Assembly: GCF_016406305.1 (NCBI RefSeq)
Contig: NZ_CP066369.1
Location: 2,126,501 to 2,190,500, forward strand
Source of the DNA: Shewanella putrefaciens
Lineage (GTDB): Bacteria > Pseudomonadota > Gammaproteobacteria > Enterobacterales > Shewanellaceae
Reading direction: 5' to 3'
DNA: 64,000 nt
This document shows, in pieces, positions 55,353 to 64,000 of the stretch. Numbering within the stretch: position 1 is the stretch's first letter; the number at the start of each line of letters is the position of its first letter. Under the pieces are notes generated by a model. The model searched no databases. It worked only from the letters and a program-made list of their open reading frames with translations, and had not been told where the DNA came from. A program made the translations under genes and the position numbers.

Positions 55353-56169
55353 TATTGTTGAAAATAAATATAAAAATAACACTGTTCTACATTATGAAAA
55401 TAATTCATTAAAACAGAAATCTGTCTCGCCGAATCTTACTCCTTCGCCATTATTAGCATTAAGTCATTTCCCTGTTGTGTTGTATGTGCCTTTCTGTGCA
55501 TTGCTCTTGGTACTCATTTCACTCGTTTTTAGAAAGAACTTAAATCGATACCGGGCCAAGGTGTTGGGAGAGCAAGGTGAGCAGCGAGTCGCACGGTTGC
55601 TGAAAAAAGGGTTCGAAAACAAGGAGTATCGCCTATATTCAAATCTTATACTGCCGATAGATGATACAACGTTTGATACGGCTCCAATGACGGAAGTCGA
55701 TCTTGTGTTGCTGACGCATTTTGGAGTATTTGTCATCGAAGTGAAAAACTATAGTGGCTGGATATTTGGGAGTAAGAATCAAGCCAACTGGACACAAAAA
55801 CTCTTTACTAAACGCACGAGCTTTAAAAATCCATTACATCAAAACTATAAACATTGTTTAGCCGTTGCCCACTGTCTTGGATTGGTGGAGGGGATATATT
55901 CAGTCGTGGTTTTTGCTGAAAAGGCGACGTTCAAAACCGCTATGCCGGAGAATGTTGTCAATGAATCTGTTTTGCTGGATTTTTTATTTAAATTTAAGGA
56001 TAAAAAGCACCTTGGAACGACCAGTTCATTGTTTATCGATGAATATCATAAGTTTGCAACCATACTCGATACTGTAAAGCTGTTATCAGATTCAGATGCT
56101 AAGGCTCGTCATTTAGCTCAGCTAAAAAATCATCGTTATGAACCAAGCATTTCAGAACTTACTGATTAA
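55300..56169 (+). CDS. NERD-domain (nuclease-related) membrane protein
   Basis: 289 residues. A polar N-terminus, one membrane helix at about 57-77 (VVLYVPFCALLLVLISLVF), then a NERD domain (about 90-215): GEQGEQRVARLL, then TEVDLVLLTHFGVFVIEVKNYSG, which holds the D...ExK nuclease-like pattern. NERD proteins have a restriction-endonuclease-like fold and are tied to DNA processing or signalling; the function is not settled. AT-rich compared with the neighbours. It begins inside the preceding gene and has no strong ribosome binding site of its own. Confidence 0.75.
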   Translation: MQKMITRRIRSCLKKIDNIVENKYKNNTVLHYENNSLKQKSVSPNLTPSPLLALSHFPVVLYVPFCALLLVLISLVFRKNLNRYRAKVLGEQGEQRVARLLKKGFENKEYRLYSNLILPIDDTTFDTAPMTEVDLVLLTHFGVFVIEVKNYSGWIFGSKNQANWTQKLFTKRTSFKNPLHQNYKHCLAVAHCLGLVEGIYSVVVFAEKATFKTAMPENVVNESVLLDFLFKFKDKKHLGTTSSLFIDEYHKFATILDTVKLLSDSDAKARHLAQLKNHRYEPSISELTD

Positions 56170-56269
56170 GGCACAAGTTCACTCAATGTTGAAACGGTTG
56201 AATCTTTTTGAAACCGCGATTTTCCTAATTGCGACCTTATTGATGCTAGCTTCTATAGAATATTTTTAA
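56138..56269 (+). CDS. Possible 43-residue membrane peptide
   Basis: Open frame overlapping the last 32 bases of the NERD gene in another frame. It codes for a polar start (MNQAFQNLLIKAQ) and one hydrophobic helix (TAIFLIATLLMLASI). A shorter start is at 56186. No good ribosome binding site is seen. It may be a third member of the cassette or chance. Confidence 0.3.
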   Translation: MNQAFQNLLIKAQVHSMLKRLNLFETAIFLIATLLMLASIEYF

Positions 56270-56401
56270 CATATTGAATTAATCTAGCTCTAGGGGCATC
56301 ACCTCTTGTAGCTCGAAACTCTTGTCGCTTAAAAAATGCCAAAGCAGGCAATCTATCCTACTCTAATACACTGTAAATTCTTTAAACAAGGAGATTGTAT
56401 T

Positions 56402-56857
56402 ATGGCTGACAAAACCGGGACGGTTCGATTACATCGCGTTCTGCGCGCTCCTGCAGAGCGAGTGTATAGCGCTTTTACGGACAAAAGTGCGCTTGAGCGC
56501 TGGTTGCCACCCTATGGCTTTGTGGGAACGATTCACGAGTTCGAGGTTAAGGTTGGCGGTGGCTATCGAATGTCATTTACAAATTTTAGTTCTGGGGGCA
56601 GTCACTCCTTTCGGGTCACATTTACTGAGCTTGTCCCCGGAGAGCGTATTAGACAAACGGATCAATTCGATGATCATCATCTCCCCGGCGAAATGCTCGT
56701 TGCTATCGACCTAACAACCGTGAGTTGTGGCACGAGCCTGAATATTGTGCAGGAAGGCATCCCCTCTGTGATCCCAGAGGAGATGTGCTACTTAGGCTGG
56801 CAGGAGTCACTCGAGCAGCTGGCGCGGCTGGTTGAGCCAGAGATCCCCAACGGATAG
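56402..56857 (+). CDS. SRPBCC/AHSA1-type ligand-binding domain protein
   Basis: 151 residues from the ATG at 56402, chosen because AAGGAG lies seven to eight bases before; the frame is open from 56336. Typical AHSA1 pattern: RVLRAPAERVYSAFTDKSALERWLPP at the start, then a helix-grip fold to the C-terminal helix YLGWQESLEQLARLVE. Members bind hydrophobic ligands or act as Hsp90 co-chaperone-like proteins. Function unknown here. Convergent with ybiT. Confidence 0.85.
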   Translation: MADKTGTVRLHRVLRAPAERVYSAFTDKSALERWLPPYGFVGTIHEFEVKVGGGYRMSFTNFSSGGSHSFRVTFTELVPGERIRQTDQFDDHHLPGEMLVAIDLTTVSCGTSLNIVQEGIPSVIPEEMCYLGWQESLEQLARLVEPEIPNG

Positions 56858-56879
56858 ATCCCTAATGAATAAAGCTTAT

Positions 56880-58475
56880 TTACTGCGCTTGGGCTTGGCT
56901 TGCAAGGTACTCATCGAAGGTGCCTTGGAAGTTAACCAGCTTCCCATCTCGAATATCAATGATCCGCGTTGCCAATGATGAAACAAACTCACGGTCGTGG
57001 CTGACGAATATTAAGGTGCCTTCAAAGTCTTTAAGCGCATTGTTTAATGCTTCAATGGCTTCCATATCCATATGGTTGGTGGGTTCGTCCATGATGATGA
57101 CGTTAATGTCTTGCATCATTAACTTACCGAAGATTAAGCGGTTTTTTTCACCGCCCGAACAATTGCGGGCTTTTTTGTTGGCGTCATCTTCGGTAAACAG
57201 CAGACGGCCTAACATGGCGCGAACCATCAGGTCGTTATGTTTGGGTTGGCGCCATTGATCCATCCATTCCATGATGGTGAGATCATTATCAAAATCTGAG
57301 GTGCTGTCCTGTGGGCAATAACCGATAGAGGCATTTTCGGACCACTTAATCACGCCTTCATTGTGGATTAACTCATTGACTAAACAGCGTAATAGGGTGG
57401 TTTTACCTACGCCGTTTTCGCCGATAATCGCCAGTTTTGCACCCGCTTCGAGAATTAAATCACCACCTTGGAAGAGTAACTCACCGTCAAAACCGTGGCC
57501 AAGATTTTCAAGGATCAAGGCTTGGCGATGCATTTTTTTGCCCGCGGCAAAGCGAATCGACGGGGTAATTCGGCTCGATGATTTCACTTCATCCAGTTTA
57601 ATTTTATCCATGCGTTTGGCGCGCGAACTGGCTTGCTTGGCCTTAGAGGCGTTAGCGCCAAAACGGTTAACGAAGTCCTGCAACTCTTCAATCTCGGCAC
57701 TCTTTTTAGCGTTACCCGCCAATAGCTGTTCACGCAGTAGGGAGGATTGGGCTAAAAAGTATTCGTAGTTGCCGGGGTAAATGCGCAGCTCGCCGTAATC
57801 AATATCCGCCATATGGGTACACACCGCATTTAAGAAGTGTCTATCGTGGGAGATGATGATCATGGTGCATTTGCGCTTATTTAACTCGGTTTCGAGCCAA
57901 CTGATGGTGTGGATGTCCAAGTTGTTGGTCGGTTCGTCGAGCAGCAAGATATCGGGGTTAGCGAACAGCGCTTGGGCTAATAACACCCGCAGTTTCCAGC
58001 CGGGTGCGACCTGGGACATAGGGCCATAATGGAAGGATTCTTCGATACCCGCTTCAATGAGGATTTCGCCTGCGCGGCTCTCGGCGCTGTAACCGTCCAT
58101 TTCGGCAAATTCGCTTTCAAGATCGCCAACCCGCATGCCGTCTGCTTCGCTCATGTCTGGCTTGGCGTAAATGGCATCCCGCTCTTGTTTGACTTTCCAC
58201 AGCTGCACATCGCCCATGATCACCGCATCGATAACCGTATATTGTTCGAAGGCAAATTGATCTTGGCTTAGGGTACCGACCTTTAATCCCGGAGTGATGG
58301 ATACATTGCCCGATGTCGGAGCGAGGGCACCACTTAAGATTTTCATAAAGGTGGATTTGCCGCAGCCGTTAGCGCCAATCAAACCATAACGGTTGCCGTT
58401 GCCAAATTTTGCCGAGATATTTTCAAATAATGGCTCGGGGCCGAATTGCATGGTGATATTTGCGGTAGAGATCAA
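56880..58475 (-). CDS. ybiT: ABC-F ATPase YbiT
   Basis: 531 residues, no membrane segment, two ABC ATPase domains joined by a charged linker, so ABC-F class. Walker A motifs GANGCGKST and GENGVGKTT; signatures [21 protein letters not shown] and [10 protein letters not shown]. Length and sequence fit YbiT, one of the four E. coli paralogues that act at the ribosomal E site. Single gene. Confidence 0.93.
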   Translation of the reverse strand: MISTANITMQFGPEPLFENISAKFGNGNRYGLIGANGCGKSTFMKILSGALAPTSGNVSITPGLKVGTLSQDQFAFEQYTVIDAVIMGDVQLWKVKQERDAIYAKPDMSEADGMRVGDLESEFAEMDGYSAESRAGEILIEAGIEESFHYGPMSQVAPGWKLRVLLAQALFANPDILLLDEPTNNLDIHTISWLETELNKRKCTMIIISHDRHFLNAVCTHMADIDYGELRIYPGNYEYFLAQSSLLREQLLAGNAKKSAEIEELQDFVNRFGANASKAKQASSRAKRMDKIKLDEVKSSSRITPSIRFAAGKKMHRQALILENLGHGFDGELLFQGGDLILEAGAKLAIIGENGVGKTTLLRCLVNELIHNEGVIKWSENASIGYCPQDSTSDFDNDLTIMEWMDQWRQPKHNDLMVRAMLGRLLFTEDDANKKARNCSGGEKNRLIFGKLMMQDINVIIMDEPTNHMDMEAIEALNNALKDFEGTLIFVSHDREFVSSLATRIIDIRDGKLVNFQGTFDEYLASQAQAQ

Positions 58476-58929
58476 GGGTATGTCCTAGGGGTAACGTCTT
58501 AATAAAAGGCTTAAACCGGCTGTGTTGTTACAAATGCAGTGCAACAATGATGCTGATATCAGCAAAGTCTTGGCCAAGATAATTTGGCCGCGCAGTATAG
58601 CGATTTCACGCAAAAGATGCGAGCAAACAAACGCCTAAATAACGGATCCTCATTCTCGATATTGCAGGATATTCCAGCACGCGCTTTTTGACTCTTGTAT
58701 CAAATCGAACTGTGGCATGTGAATGATTATTCTGAAAAATGAATCATCGTTAAAATTTTTACGGGGTTTATAGTTTTGTTTTTGCATATACATGAATAAT
58801 TACTCGGTTTACCACTCATTCGGTAAGTGGTGAACGACGGTTATGATTGAGTGAACGGTCGCGGTATTTAACGGCGAACACTGCTAACCTATATGGGTGT
58901 TGGGCACAGGTGCTTTATTAGGAATGAGC
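58476..58929. other. 454-bp divergent intergenic region
   Basis: Between ybiT (minus) and the PAS-GGDEF gene (plus); it must hold both promoters, but I could not define them. A small hairpin ACCACT-CATTCGGTA-AGTGGT lies at 58811-58831. No coding frame stands out. Confidence 0.45.
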
Positions 58930-59946
58930 ATGGAAAATGAATCCCTTGAATCGATTTATCCATTTTTAACCGAGGCGCTACGCTTAAGCCAAAATGGCCT
59001 TGCAGTGTTGGATGAAAATAATCATTTTATCTTTTATAACAATACCTTTGCTCAGATGTTTGGCTTTGACGATCAAGATATGGTTGGACGTCATTTTGAC
59101 GATATGATGCGATTGGCCTTTATCCGTAAACAAGGGCCGAATATTGAACGAGATACGGTTGAAGAGTGGCTTGAGCATATTCATACGCAGCAACGGCAAG
59201 TGAATTTTAGACGTTTTGAAGTCGACCTTGTCGATGGCCGTTGGCTACAGCTGTCGGAGCAGGTGTATCACAATGGTAATATGACGATTGTCTGCACCGA
59301 TATCACCCCACTAAAACAGGTTGAGTTTGCCTTAAGGGATGCAAAAACTGAATTGAAACGGTTAGCGCTGACCGATGAATTGACGGGTATTGCCAATCGG
59401 CGGCATTTTTTCCAGCAGTTAGAGCATGAAATCAAACGATTGACGCAATTAAAACAGCCTCTTTGCCTTGCAATGCTGGATATAGATTATTTCAAACGGG
59501 TCAACGATCGTTATGGTCATCAAGTGGGCGATAGCGTGTTACAGCACTTTACTGCATTGGTTGCCGCTCATATTCGTCCCTACGATATTTTTGGCCGTTT
59601 AGGAGGAGAAGAGTTTGCGATCCTTTTGCCCGAAATTACGGTTGCTGAGGCCAAAGCGGTGATCGAACGTCTAATGCAAAAGCTGGCTGAATCGGATTTG
59701 TCCCATATTGCGCCGGATTTTCATTATCAATTTTCGGCGGGGTTAAGCGCGCTAATGCCTATGTCATTACAAGAAGGTACTGAATCTGAGCCCAACAAGG
59801 CTACTGGGAGTCAAAATACCCCAATGGATCGAGAAAGCCTGTGTCGCTCGGATGCGGAAAAGCTGGTGGCTGAGGCGGATAAAGCGTTGTACCACGCCAA
59901 AAATACTGGGCGAAATCGGCTGGTGAGCTGGGAAGATATCGAATGA
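58930..59946 (+). CDS. PAS-GGDEF diguanylate cyclase
   Basis: 338 residues from the ATG at 58930 (TAGGA six bases before); upstream ATG (58924) and GTG (58897) starts are possible. PAS domain (about 10-125; GLAVLDENNHFIFYNNTFAQMFGF), then GGDEF (about 145-335) with GRLGGEEFAILLP and an RPYD inhibition site five residues before it. A polar insert of about 30 residues lies near the C-terminus (QEGTESEPNKATGSQN). Cytoplasmic; ligand of the PAS unknown. Single gene. Confidence 0.93.
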   Translation: MENESLESIYPFLTEALRLSQNGLAVLDENNHFIFYNNTFAQMFGFDDQDMVGRHFDDMMRLAFIRKQGPNIERDTVEEWLEHIHTQQRQVNFRRFEVDLVDGRWLQLSEQVYHNGNMTIVCTDITPLKQVEFALRDAKTELKRLALTDELTGIANRRHFFQQLEHEIKRLTQLKQPLCLAMLDIDYFKRVNDRYGHQVGDSVLQHFTALVAAHIRPYDIFGRLGGEEFAILLPEITVAEAKAVIERLMQKLAESDLSHIAPDFHYQFSAGLSALMPMSLQEGTESEPNKATGSQNTPMDRESLCRSDAEKLVAEADKALYHAKNTGRNRLVSWEDIE

Positions 59947-60076
59947 ATGTCCTTTGGAGCCGTCCTAAGTGCTGACCTGACCATGGCGGTATGGATTACG
60001 TTTTGTTCAATACAGTTTTCGCTTAATATACTGGGCTAACTTCCATTGCGCTTTGCCTCTTAATTGAAGGGATATA

Positions 60077-60853
60077 GTGTTAATCCACCAGCAATATACT
60101 CGCCAGGGGCCCGATTATCGCTTCGGTGAGCAAGTGACATTTCTCGATATCAAACAAACCTTTGGCTTTAGTCATGTGCGCGTGGGGCGCTGGGTGACGC
60201 GGGAAGAGTCCCGCATTGCGGCTAATTTAGTGTTTGATTCCCTAGCTGATCTCGCTTTTATCCTAAAACTGCCGCCGTTAACCTTAGGATTACGGCAAAG
60301 TTTAAGCCTTGCCTTTGGCCATGGTGGGCAAAAGGGGGTACAGGCTCATTATGCCCCAGCTTCGCGGGAATTAGCCTTAGCGAAAAATGCGGGAGCAGGC
60401 GCCTTAGCCCATGAGTTTTGGCATGCATTTGATCATTATGTCGCCGATAAAGCCTTTTTGCCCCAAGCTAAGCGTTTTCAATGCGCCAGTGATCTTTGGC
60501 TTGGCGATACGTCGATGATTGAACATCCTTTGAATCAGCGTTTATCTGAGATTTTTAGGGTAACACTGTTGAGTCAAGATAGTTCAGAGCCCAGCGATTA
60601 TGTTCGTCAAGCGATTGCATTAGATAAGCGTTATGCGGCCCAGTATTTTTCACGGCCAACCGAAATGATGGCCAGAGCCTTTGAGGCATGTATTGAATCC
60701 TATCAGGATATTACCAATCCCTATCTGGTGTCTGGCACCCGGTATTCTGCCTTGGCAAAGGAGGGAGCTTACCCAGACGAACATCACCGAAAGACGATTT
60801 TTTCAGCCTTGATAAATTATTTTGAACCCTTAGGAATAGCACTAGGGAAATAG
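60077..60853 (+). CDS. CLCA_X-type protein with HEFWH metalloprotease motif
   Basis: 258 residues, starting GTG with AAGGGA four bases before. It resembles proteins annotated CLCA_X in Shewanella. A zinc-type HExxH motif is present (ALAHEFWHAFDHYV, about residue 113-118), and an acidic residue later (PTEMMARAFEA) could be the third ligand. No signal peptide, so probably cytoplasmic. Substrate unknown. It converges with and overlaps the next gene by 12 bases. Confidence 0.7.
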   Translation: MLIHQQYTRQGPDYRFGEQVTFLDIKQTFGFSHVRVGRWVTREESRIAANLVFDSLADLAFILKLPPLTLGLRQSLSLAFGHGGQKGVQAHYAPASRELALAKNAGAGALAHEFWHAFDHYVADKAFLPQAKRFQCASDLWLGDTSMIEHPLNQRLSEIFRVTLLSQDSSEPSDYVRQAIALDKRYAAQYFSRPTEMMARAFEACIESYQDITNPYLVSGTRYSALAKEGAYPDEHHRKTIFSALINYFEPLGIALGK

Positions 60854-61771
60854 TACCGAGTCCGCGACTTGCTGGCAGTAGGCTAACTGATGCCGAATGA
60901 TATCTAAATACTGTGAAGCCTCATAATCCATTAAAAACCAATAGCTTGGATTTGTCTCCGGCATATGATTAAAAAATAAGGCTTCGTAGTCTGTTAAGTC
61001 GGCACTTTGAGCATAAGACAGCCAAGTGCTGGTGGGCGCTTGCGATAGGGCGACGAGAGCATTCAGTTGTCCATGCCTGAGTTGGGGACTGGTTTTAGCA
61101 TCCACAGGGTTTTGCCGCAGGACATCCAATAGCAGAAAGGGATTATCATCACTAATGACGTGGGATGGCTCAACCTCTACAGGTAATAGGGCAAATTCAT
61201 CCCAGGCTAATTGATGCGAAAACAGTGCTTTTGCTAGCCTTCTTTCCCCTAGCCAGTTATGCACCATGCAGGGTAGATGGTGAGTAGTGGCAAGATCTGC
61301 CGTTCTCTGAAGGCTTGGGAGTAGGGACATGCGCTGTACTGTCACTGTATTGGCGAGTTGTACCATCAAGGTTATGGTTGTCAGCCCTGAGGAGGGCCAA
61401 CATCCAAGCTGCGGGGTCAGTTCCGTTGCCACTTGGGTTAAGGCTCTGGCGAGTAAAGCGCCTTGTTCATGGCCATGTACCACAAAGGCATATTGGGAGT
61501 CAGCAAAACCACCATTGGCAATATTGATGAGTTGCGAAGCGTTAAGCTCAGCTTGAGCTAAGTTAGCCTGCGCCTGCTGATATTGAGTCCCATTGAAGAC
61601 AAATGTAGCGCCTATGGCCGCGGGCTGCCAAGCACCGGGGGCATTACCTATGATAGTGGCTTGCTCAAAGTGAATGTGTGCCGCGAGCTCAGCCAGATCT
61701 ATCCTAGGTTGTGGCTTAGATAAGTGGTTAAGCATATGTGTATGGGACTGATGCTGTTGGATTTTTGGCAT
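60842..61771 (-). CDS. Conserved hypothetical protein, possible nucleotide-sugar-binding fold
   Basis: 309 residues, not recognised. Soluble, His-rich start (QQHQSHTHML). The segment TIIGNAPGAW followed by GATFVFNG is like the IVGNGPS...VRFN pattern of sialyltransferase-like (GT29/DUF115-like) proteins, but this is a weak hint only. A second Met at residue 13 may be the true start. The 3' end overlaps the CLCA_X gene by 12 bases tail to tail. Confidence 0.55.
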   Translation of the reverse strand: MPKIQQHQSHTHMLNHLSKPQPRIDLAELAAHIHFEQATIIGNAPGAWQPAAIGATFVFNGTQYQQAQANLAQAELNASQLINIANGGFADSQYAFVVHGHEQGALLARALTQVATELTPQLGCWPSSGLTTITLMVQLANTVTVQRMSLLPSLQRTADLATTHHLPCMVHNWLGERRLAKALFSHQLAWDEFALLPVEVEPSHVISDDNPFLLLDVLRQNPVDAKTSPQLRHGQLNALVALSQAPTSTWLSYAQSADLTDYEALFFNHMPETNPSYWFLMDYEASQYLDIIRHQLAYCQQVADSVLFP

Positions 61772-61958
61772 AAATTATCGAATATACTATTGCTTAGGCA
61801 GCAACCTTAGGCATACAAAGTGGTCGCGGTGGCTGTGCGTGGTGCTCTATTGTAATAGATATCCCTTTGATGCTAAAGGTGTCATCTTGTCCCTGATTTT
61901 CTATCACTGTTTTTGTGAACTGCATTGTAATTGAAAATATTTCCCAGTATATCGTATT

Positions 61959-61977
61959 GATAACAATTCGCATTACA
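61959..61977 (+). promoter_or_regulatory. Fur-box-like site before the PepSY gene
   Basis: GATAACAATTCGCATTACA matches the 19-bp Fur consensus GATAATGATAATCATTATC at 12 positions, with both outer GATAA and CATTA halves kept. It lies 42 bases before the start of a PepSY membrane gene of the iron-uptake type. Confidence 0.6.
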
Positions 61978-62018
61978 TTTACACTCTGTGGTTTATAAAA
62001 GTGCTGGGAAAATCACAG

Positions 62019-63188
62019 ATGGCGAAGGTGAGTAATCGATTTTGGTTTATGTTGCACGGTTGGGTCTCATTGCCCATCTGGTTACTATTCTGTTTTATCT
62101 GCTTAACGGGCACTGTTGCCGTATTAAGCCATGAGTTAACCTGGCTTACCAATCCCGCCGCCCGTGCGCTCAATCCTGACCAATTACCCGCAAAGCCCAT
62201 CGATGAATTAATGCTGGCGGTGGAAAAGGCTTATCCCAATGCGCAGGTGATGGGGGCAATGACCTTTGAGCCCTATCTGGTCAATGCGATTACCTTTACG
62301 GATACCGATAAGCCCTATGCGATCGCCTATGTGAATCAGTACACGGGGGAGATCCAGCAAATCAATGAGGGCCTCACTTTTATTGGTTTTATGCGTTCCC
62401 TGCACGGCTGGTTGCTATTCCCTTGGCAGAGTGGTTATAGCCTAGGTTATTACCTAGTGAGTGTGATGTCGCTATTGATGTTGGCCTCACTCGTGACGGG
62501 GTTAGTGGTTTATAAACGCTTCTGGCGCAGTTTTTTTGCCCCCAAACTGCGACTCACGCAGGGGAAAAAGACCTTACTCGCCGATTTACATAAATTGTCG
62601 GGTGTGTGGTCTATCTGGTTTATCGCCATTATGAGTGCGACGGGATTATGGTACTTAGTCCAAGCGATTTTTTGGCATGCCGATATTGATATCGAACCCC
62701 ATGCGCCCTTGATTGCACAAGAGCAGCTCCCGCTGCAAAGGGAAGGTGAGACACAAGTGCCGGAACGCAAGGTGAACTTGGCCGACGCACTGCAACTTGC
62801 GAAGACACGCTTCCCCGATTTTCAACCTAGCTATGTGATGTTGCCTGAGCATCATAGGGATATGTATCACTTGAGTGGCAGTGGCGATCATATTTTTTAT
62901 GATCAATATTCCTATAGCCTTAGCATCAATCCATGGACGGGGGAAATTGCCAGCGCTTCATCACCCGACACCATGACGGGCATGCAAACCATCATGCATA
63001 TTGCCGATCCGCTGCATTACGGCACCTTAGGCGGAATTTGGACTAAATTCCTGTGGTTTTTCTTTGGGCTGGTGCTTTCTGGCATGTCGATTACCGGTTT
63101 TATGATGTGGGGATTACGCCATGTACGTGCCTTTCAACAGGTCGAAACCAAAGACTTAGCCGCAGATATGCTAGGGGAGGCTCGCTAA
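62019..63188 (+). CDS. PepSY-associated membrane protein (iron-regulated type)
   Basis: 389 residues from the ATG at 62019 (GGGA nine bases before); a GTG at 62001 lacks a site. Four membrane helices: about 14-35, 140-165, 190-215 and 340-365, with PepSY-type periplasmic parts between. Conserved histidines in or near the helices (LHGWLLFPW, DLHKLSGVWSIWF) suggest haem or quinone contact. Such proteins are often linked to siderophore uptake and may be ferric reductases (family knowledge; inference). The Fur-like box supports this. The stop shares one base with the next start (TAATG). Confidence 0.85.
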   Translation: MAKVSNRFWFMLHGWVSLPIWLLFCFICLTGTVAVLSHELTWLTNPAARALNPDQLPAKPIDELMLAVEKAYPNAQVMGAMTFEPYLVNAITFTDTDKPYAIAYVNQYTGEIQQINEGLTFIGFMRSLHGWLLFPWQSGYSLGYYLVSVMSLLMLASLVTGLVVYKRFWRSFFAPKLRLTQGKKTLLADLHKLSGVWSIWFIAIMSATGLWYLVQAIFWHADIDIEPHAPLIAQEQLPLQREGETQVPERKVNLADALQLAKTRFPDFQPSYVMLPEHHRDMYHLSGSGDHIFYDQYSYSLSINPWTGEIASASSPDTMTGMQTIMHIADPLHYGTLGGIWTKFLWFFFGLVLSGMSITGFMMWGLRHVRAFQQVETKDLAADMLGEAR

Positions 63189-63652
63189 TGGCATCATCCG
63201 TATTTTGGTTAAAACATAAGTACAAGCTCAGTGGGTTGATTTTGATCTTACCTGTGGTGTTTCTCTATCAATCACTCAACCCGACATTTCCACCCGCATG
63301 GCCGAGCCAGCAGTTAGGTGAGTTTAAAATTGCGCCTATGCCCTTAGATATGAAGGCACCCTATAAGCATCACGATGAGTATGTCAAAGATTTTATGTTG
63401 ATTTTTGAGCAAGGGGATATAGCCCATATCCGCCAAGGTTATGCCAATATCGGCCCCGAGGCGTTGCCGCTCGAGAGACTCCAACAAGGGGAAAACGGGG
63501 TATTACATGGCAGCAAACATGGCCAGCATGTGCATGCGATCACCGGCGCCAAGTTAGCGGCAACGGACAGCCTATGGGTGTCTATCCAAAATTGGCAGGG
63601 TGAATGGTTGGTTAGTCAGTGGCCAGTACCTGAGGCTGTGTTAGCGCAATAG
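63188..63652 (+). CDS. Hypothetical single-pass membrane protein coupled to the PepSY gene
   Basis: 154 residues, not recognised as a named family. One membrane helix near the N-terminus (about 15-33), then a periplasmic domain with several His (YKHHDEYV, HGSKHGQHVHAITGA). Translationally coupled to the PepSY gene and followed by a terminator, so the two make one iron-responsive operon. The His-rich part could bind metal or haem (inference). Confidence 0.75.
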   Translation: MASSVFWLKHKYKLSGLILILPVVFLYQSLNPTFPPAWPSQQLGEFKIAPMPLDMKAPYKHHDEYVKDFMLIFEQGDIAHIRQGYANIGPEALPLERLQQGENGVLHGSKHGQHVHAITGAKLAATDSLWVSIQNWQGEWLVSQWPVPEAVLAQ

Positions 63653-63676
63653 TTTTTAGCTAATCATTTAAACAGC

Positions 63677-63718
63677 AAATAACCCTCAAGTGCTAACAGG
63701 TGCTTGAGGGTTATTTTT
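63677..63718. terminator. Strong terminator after the PepSY operon
   Basis: 14-bp perfect stem AAATAACCCTCAAG (63677-63690) with its complement (63703-63716), followed by T bases; an A-rich left arm also allows reading from the other strand, where nth ends. Confidence 0.88.
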
Positions 63719-63862
63719 ATGGGTGAAGTTAGTGTGGTTATGCTGATTACCCTAAGCATTATTACATTTATTGTGGAGATCTGGCGTTATCCCTACGCTG
63801 TTTATATTGCCTTAGTAGTGAGCTTATTCCTCTGGATAAACCTTTTCTTTAAACTCACATAA
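63719..63862 (+). CDS. Possible 47-residue two-helix membrane peptide
   Basis: Starts one base after the terminator hairpin and overlaps the 3' end of nth on the opposite strand by 39 bases. The translation has two hydrophobic helices split by WRYPYAV and ends FFKLT. GAGGG is 11 bases before, but it is inside the terminator stem. It looks protein-like, yet expression is doubtful. Confidence 0.25.
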   Translation: MGEVSVVMLITLSIITFIVEIWRYPYAVYIALVVSLFLWINLFFKLT

Positions 63863-64000
63863 ATCTTCAATAATACAGCTGCCGCAGCGGGGTTTGCGGG
63901 CAAGGCAAGTATAGCGGCCATGCAGAATAAACCAGTGGTGCACATCCACTTTAAATTCGGCGGGCACTACTTTTAGCATGCGCTCCTCAACTTCGACCAC
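63824..64000 (-). CDS. nth: Endonuclease III, C-terminal part
   Basis: 58 residues of the C-terminus; the gene runs off the right edge. The [4Fe-4S] cluster cysteines are seen with the Nth spacing C-x6-C-x2-C-x5-C (TCLARKPRCGSCIIEDLC), and the preceding HHWFILHGRY is characteristic. Nth is a DNA glycosylase/AP lyase that removes oxidised pyrimidines. In relatives nth follows the rnf genes, which would lie beyond the window (inference). Confidence 0.95.
   Translation of the reverse strand: MVEVEERMLKVVPAEFKVDVHHWFILHGRYTCLARKPRCGSCIIEDLCEFKEKVYPEE

Overview
The window is chromosomal DNA of a gammaproteobacterium and its gene content points to Shewanella. The pointers are a NapABC periplasmic nitrate reductase with multihaem cytochromes, MsrPQ, a DUF3334 protein, a CLCA_X-type protein, a partner-switch pair resembling CrsA/CrsR at the head of a chemotaxis operon, and many c-di-GMP genes. 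The genus is inferred from family content, not from a database search. A napABC-type cluster (rather than napDAGHB) suggests a strain other than S. oneidensis MR-1. No rRNA, tRNA, insertion sequence, prophage or CRISPR array was seen, so the window looks like stable core chromosome with a few accessory genes.

Layout. 1-1.7 kb: end of napA, then napB and napC. 1.8-3 kb: roxA (ribosomal protein hydroxylase). 3.1-6.1 kb, minus strand: an ACT-domain gene followed by ptsH-ptsI-crr. 6.3-11 kb: a Cache chemoreceptor, a DUF3334 gene, a LacI regulator and a ClpP-like lipoprotein. 11-22 kb, minus strand: a DEDDh exonuclease, a small unknown gene and recC-recB-recD. 22-26.4 kb: moxR-DUF58-transglutaminase operon. 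26.7-31.3 kb: EAL protein, slt and rmuC. 31.6-33.7 kb: msrPQ and gloA, bracketed by an inverted 22-bp repeat. 34-36 kb: a 28-codon YnhF-like gene, then dmeF with its MarR regulator. 36.5-39.3 kb: eptA behind a PmrA-like box, then a diguanylate cyclase. 39.4-42.1 kb: patZ.

42.4-53.2 kb is one ten-gene plus-strand operon: mcp, crsA-like STAS, crsR-like REC-PP2C-HATPase, cheY, cheA, cheW, soluble PAS-mcp, cheR, cheD, cheB. A convergent Hpt-REC-REC-GGDEF gene faces it. It joins a full chemosensory pathway (receptors, kinase, adaptor, two adaptation enzymes and a deamidase) to a partner-switch module that in Shewanella controls the general stress sigma factor. The receiver of the partner-switch phosphatase lacks its phosphoacceptor Asp, and CheA carries repeated FGFF motifs in place of an obvious P2 domain.

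55-56.3 kb holds an AT-rich cassette with a NERD-domain nuclease-like membrane protein. It is followed by an SRPBCC protein, ybiT, a PAS-GGDEF cyclase, a HEFWH metalloprotease-like CLCA_X protein, an unknown gene, a Fur-box-preceded PepSY membrane gene pair, and the 3' end of nth.

A window-wide pattern is short perfect tandem duplications (7-17 bp) at gene ends and in-frame 6-, 9- and 15-bp repeats inside dmeF, recB and recC.
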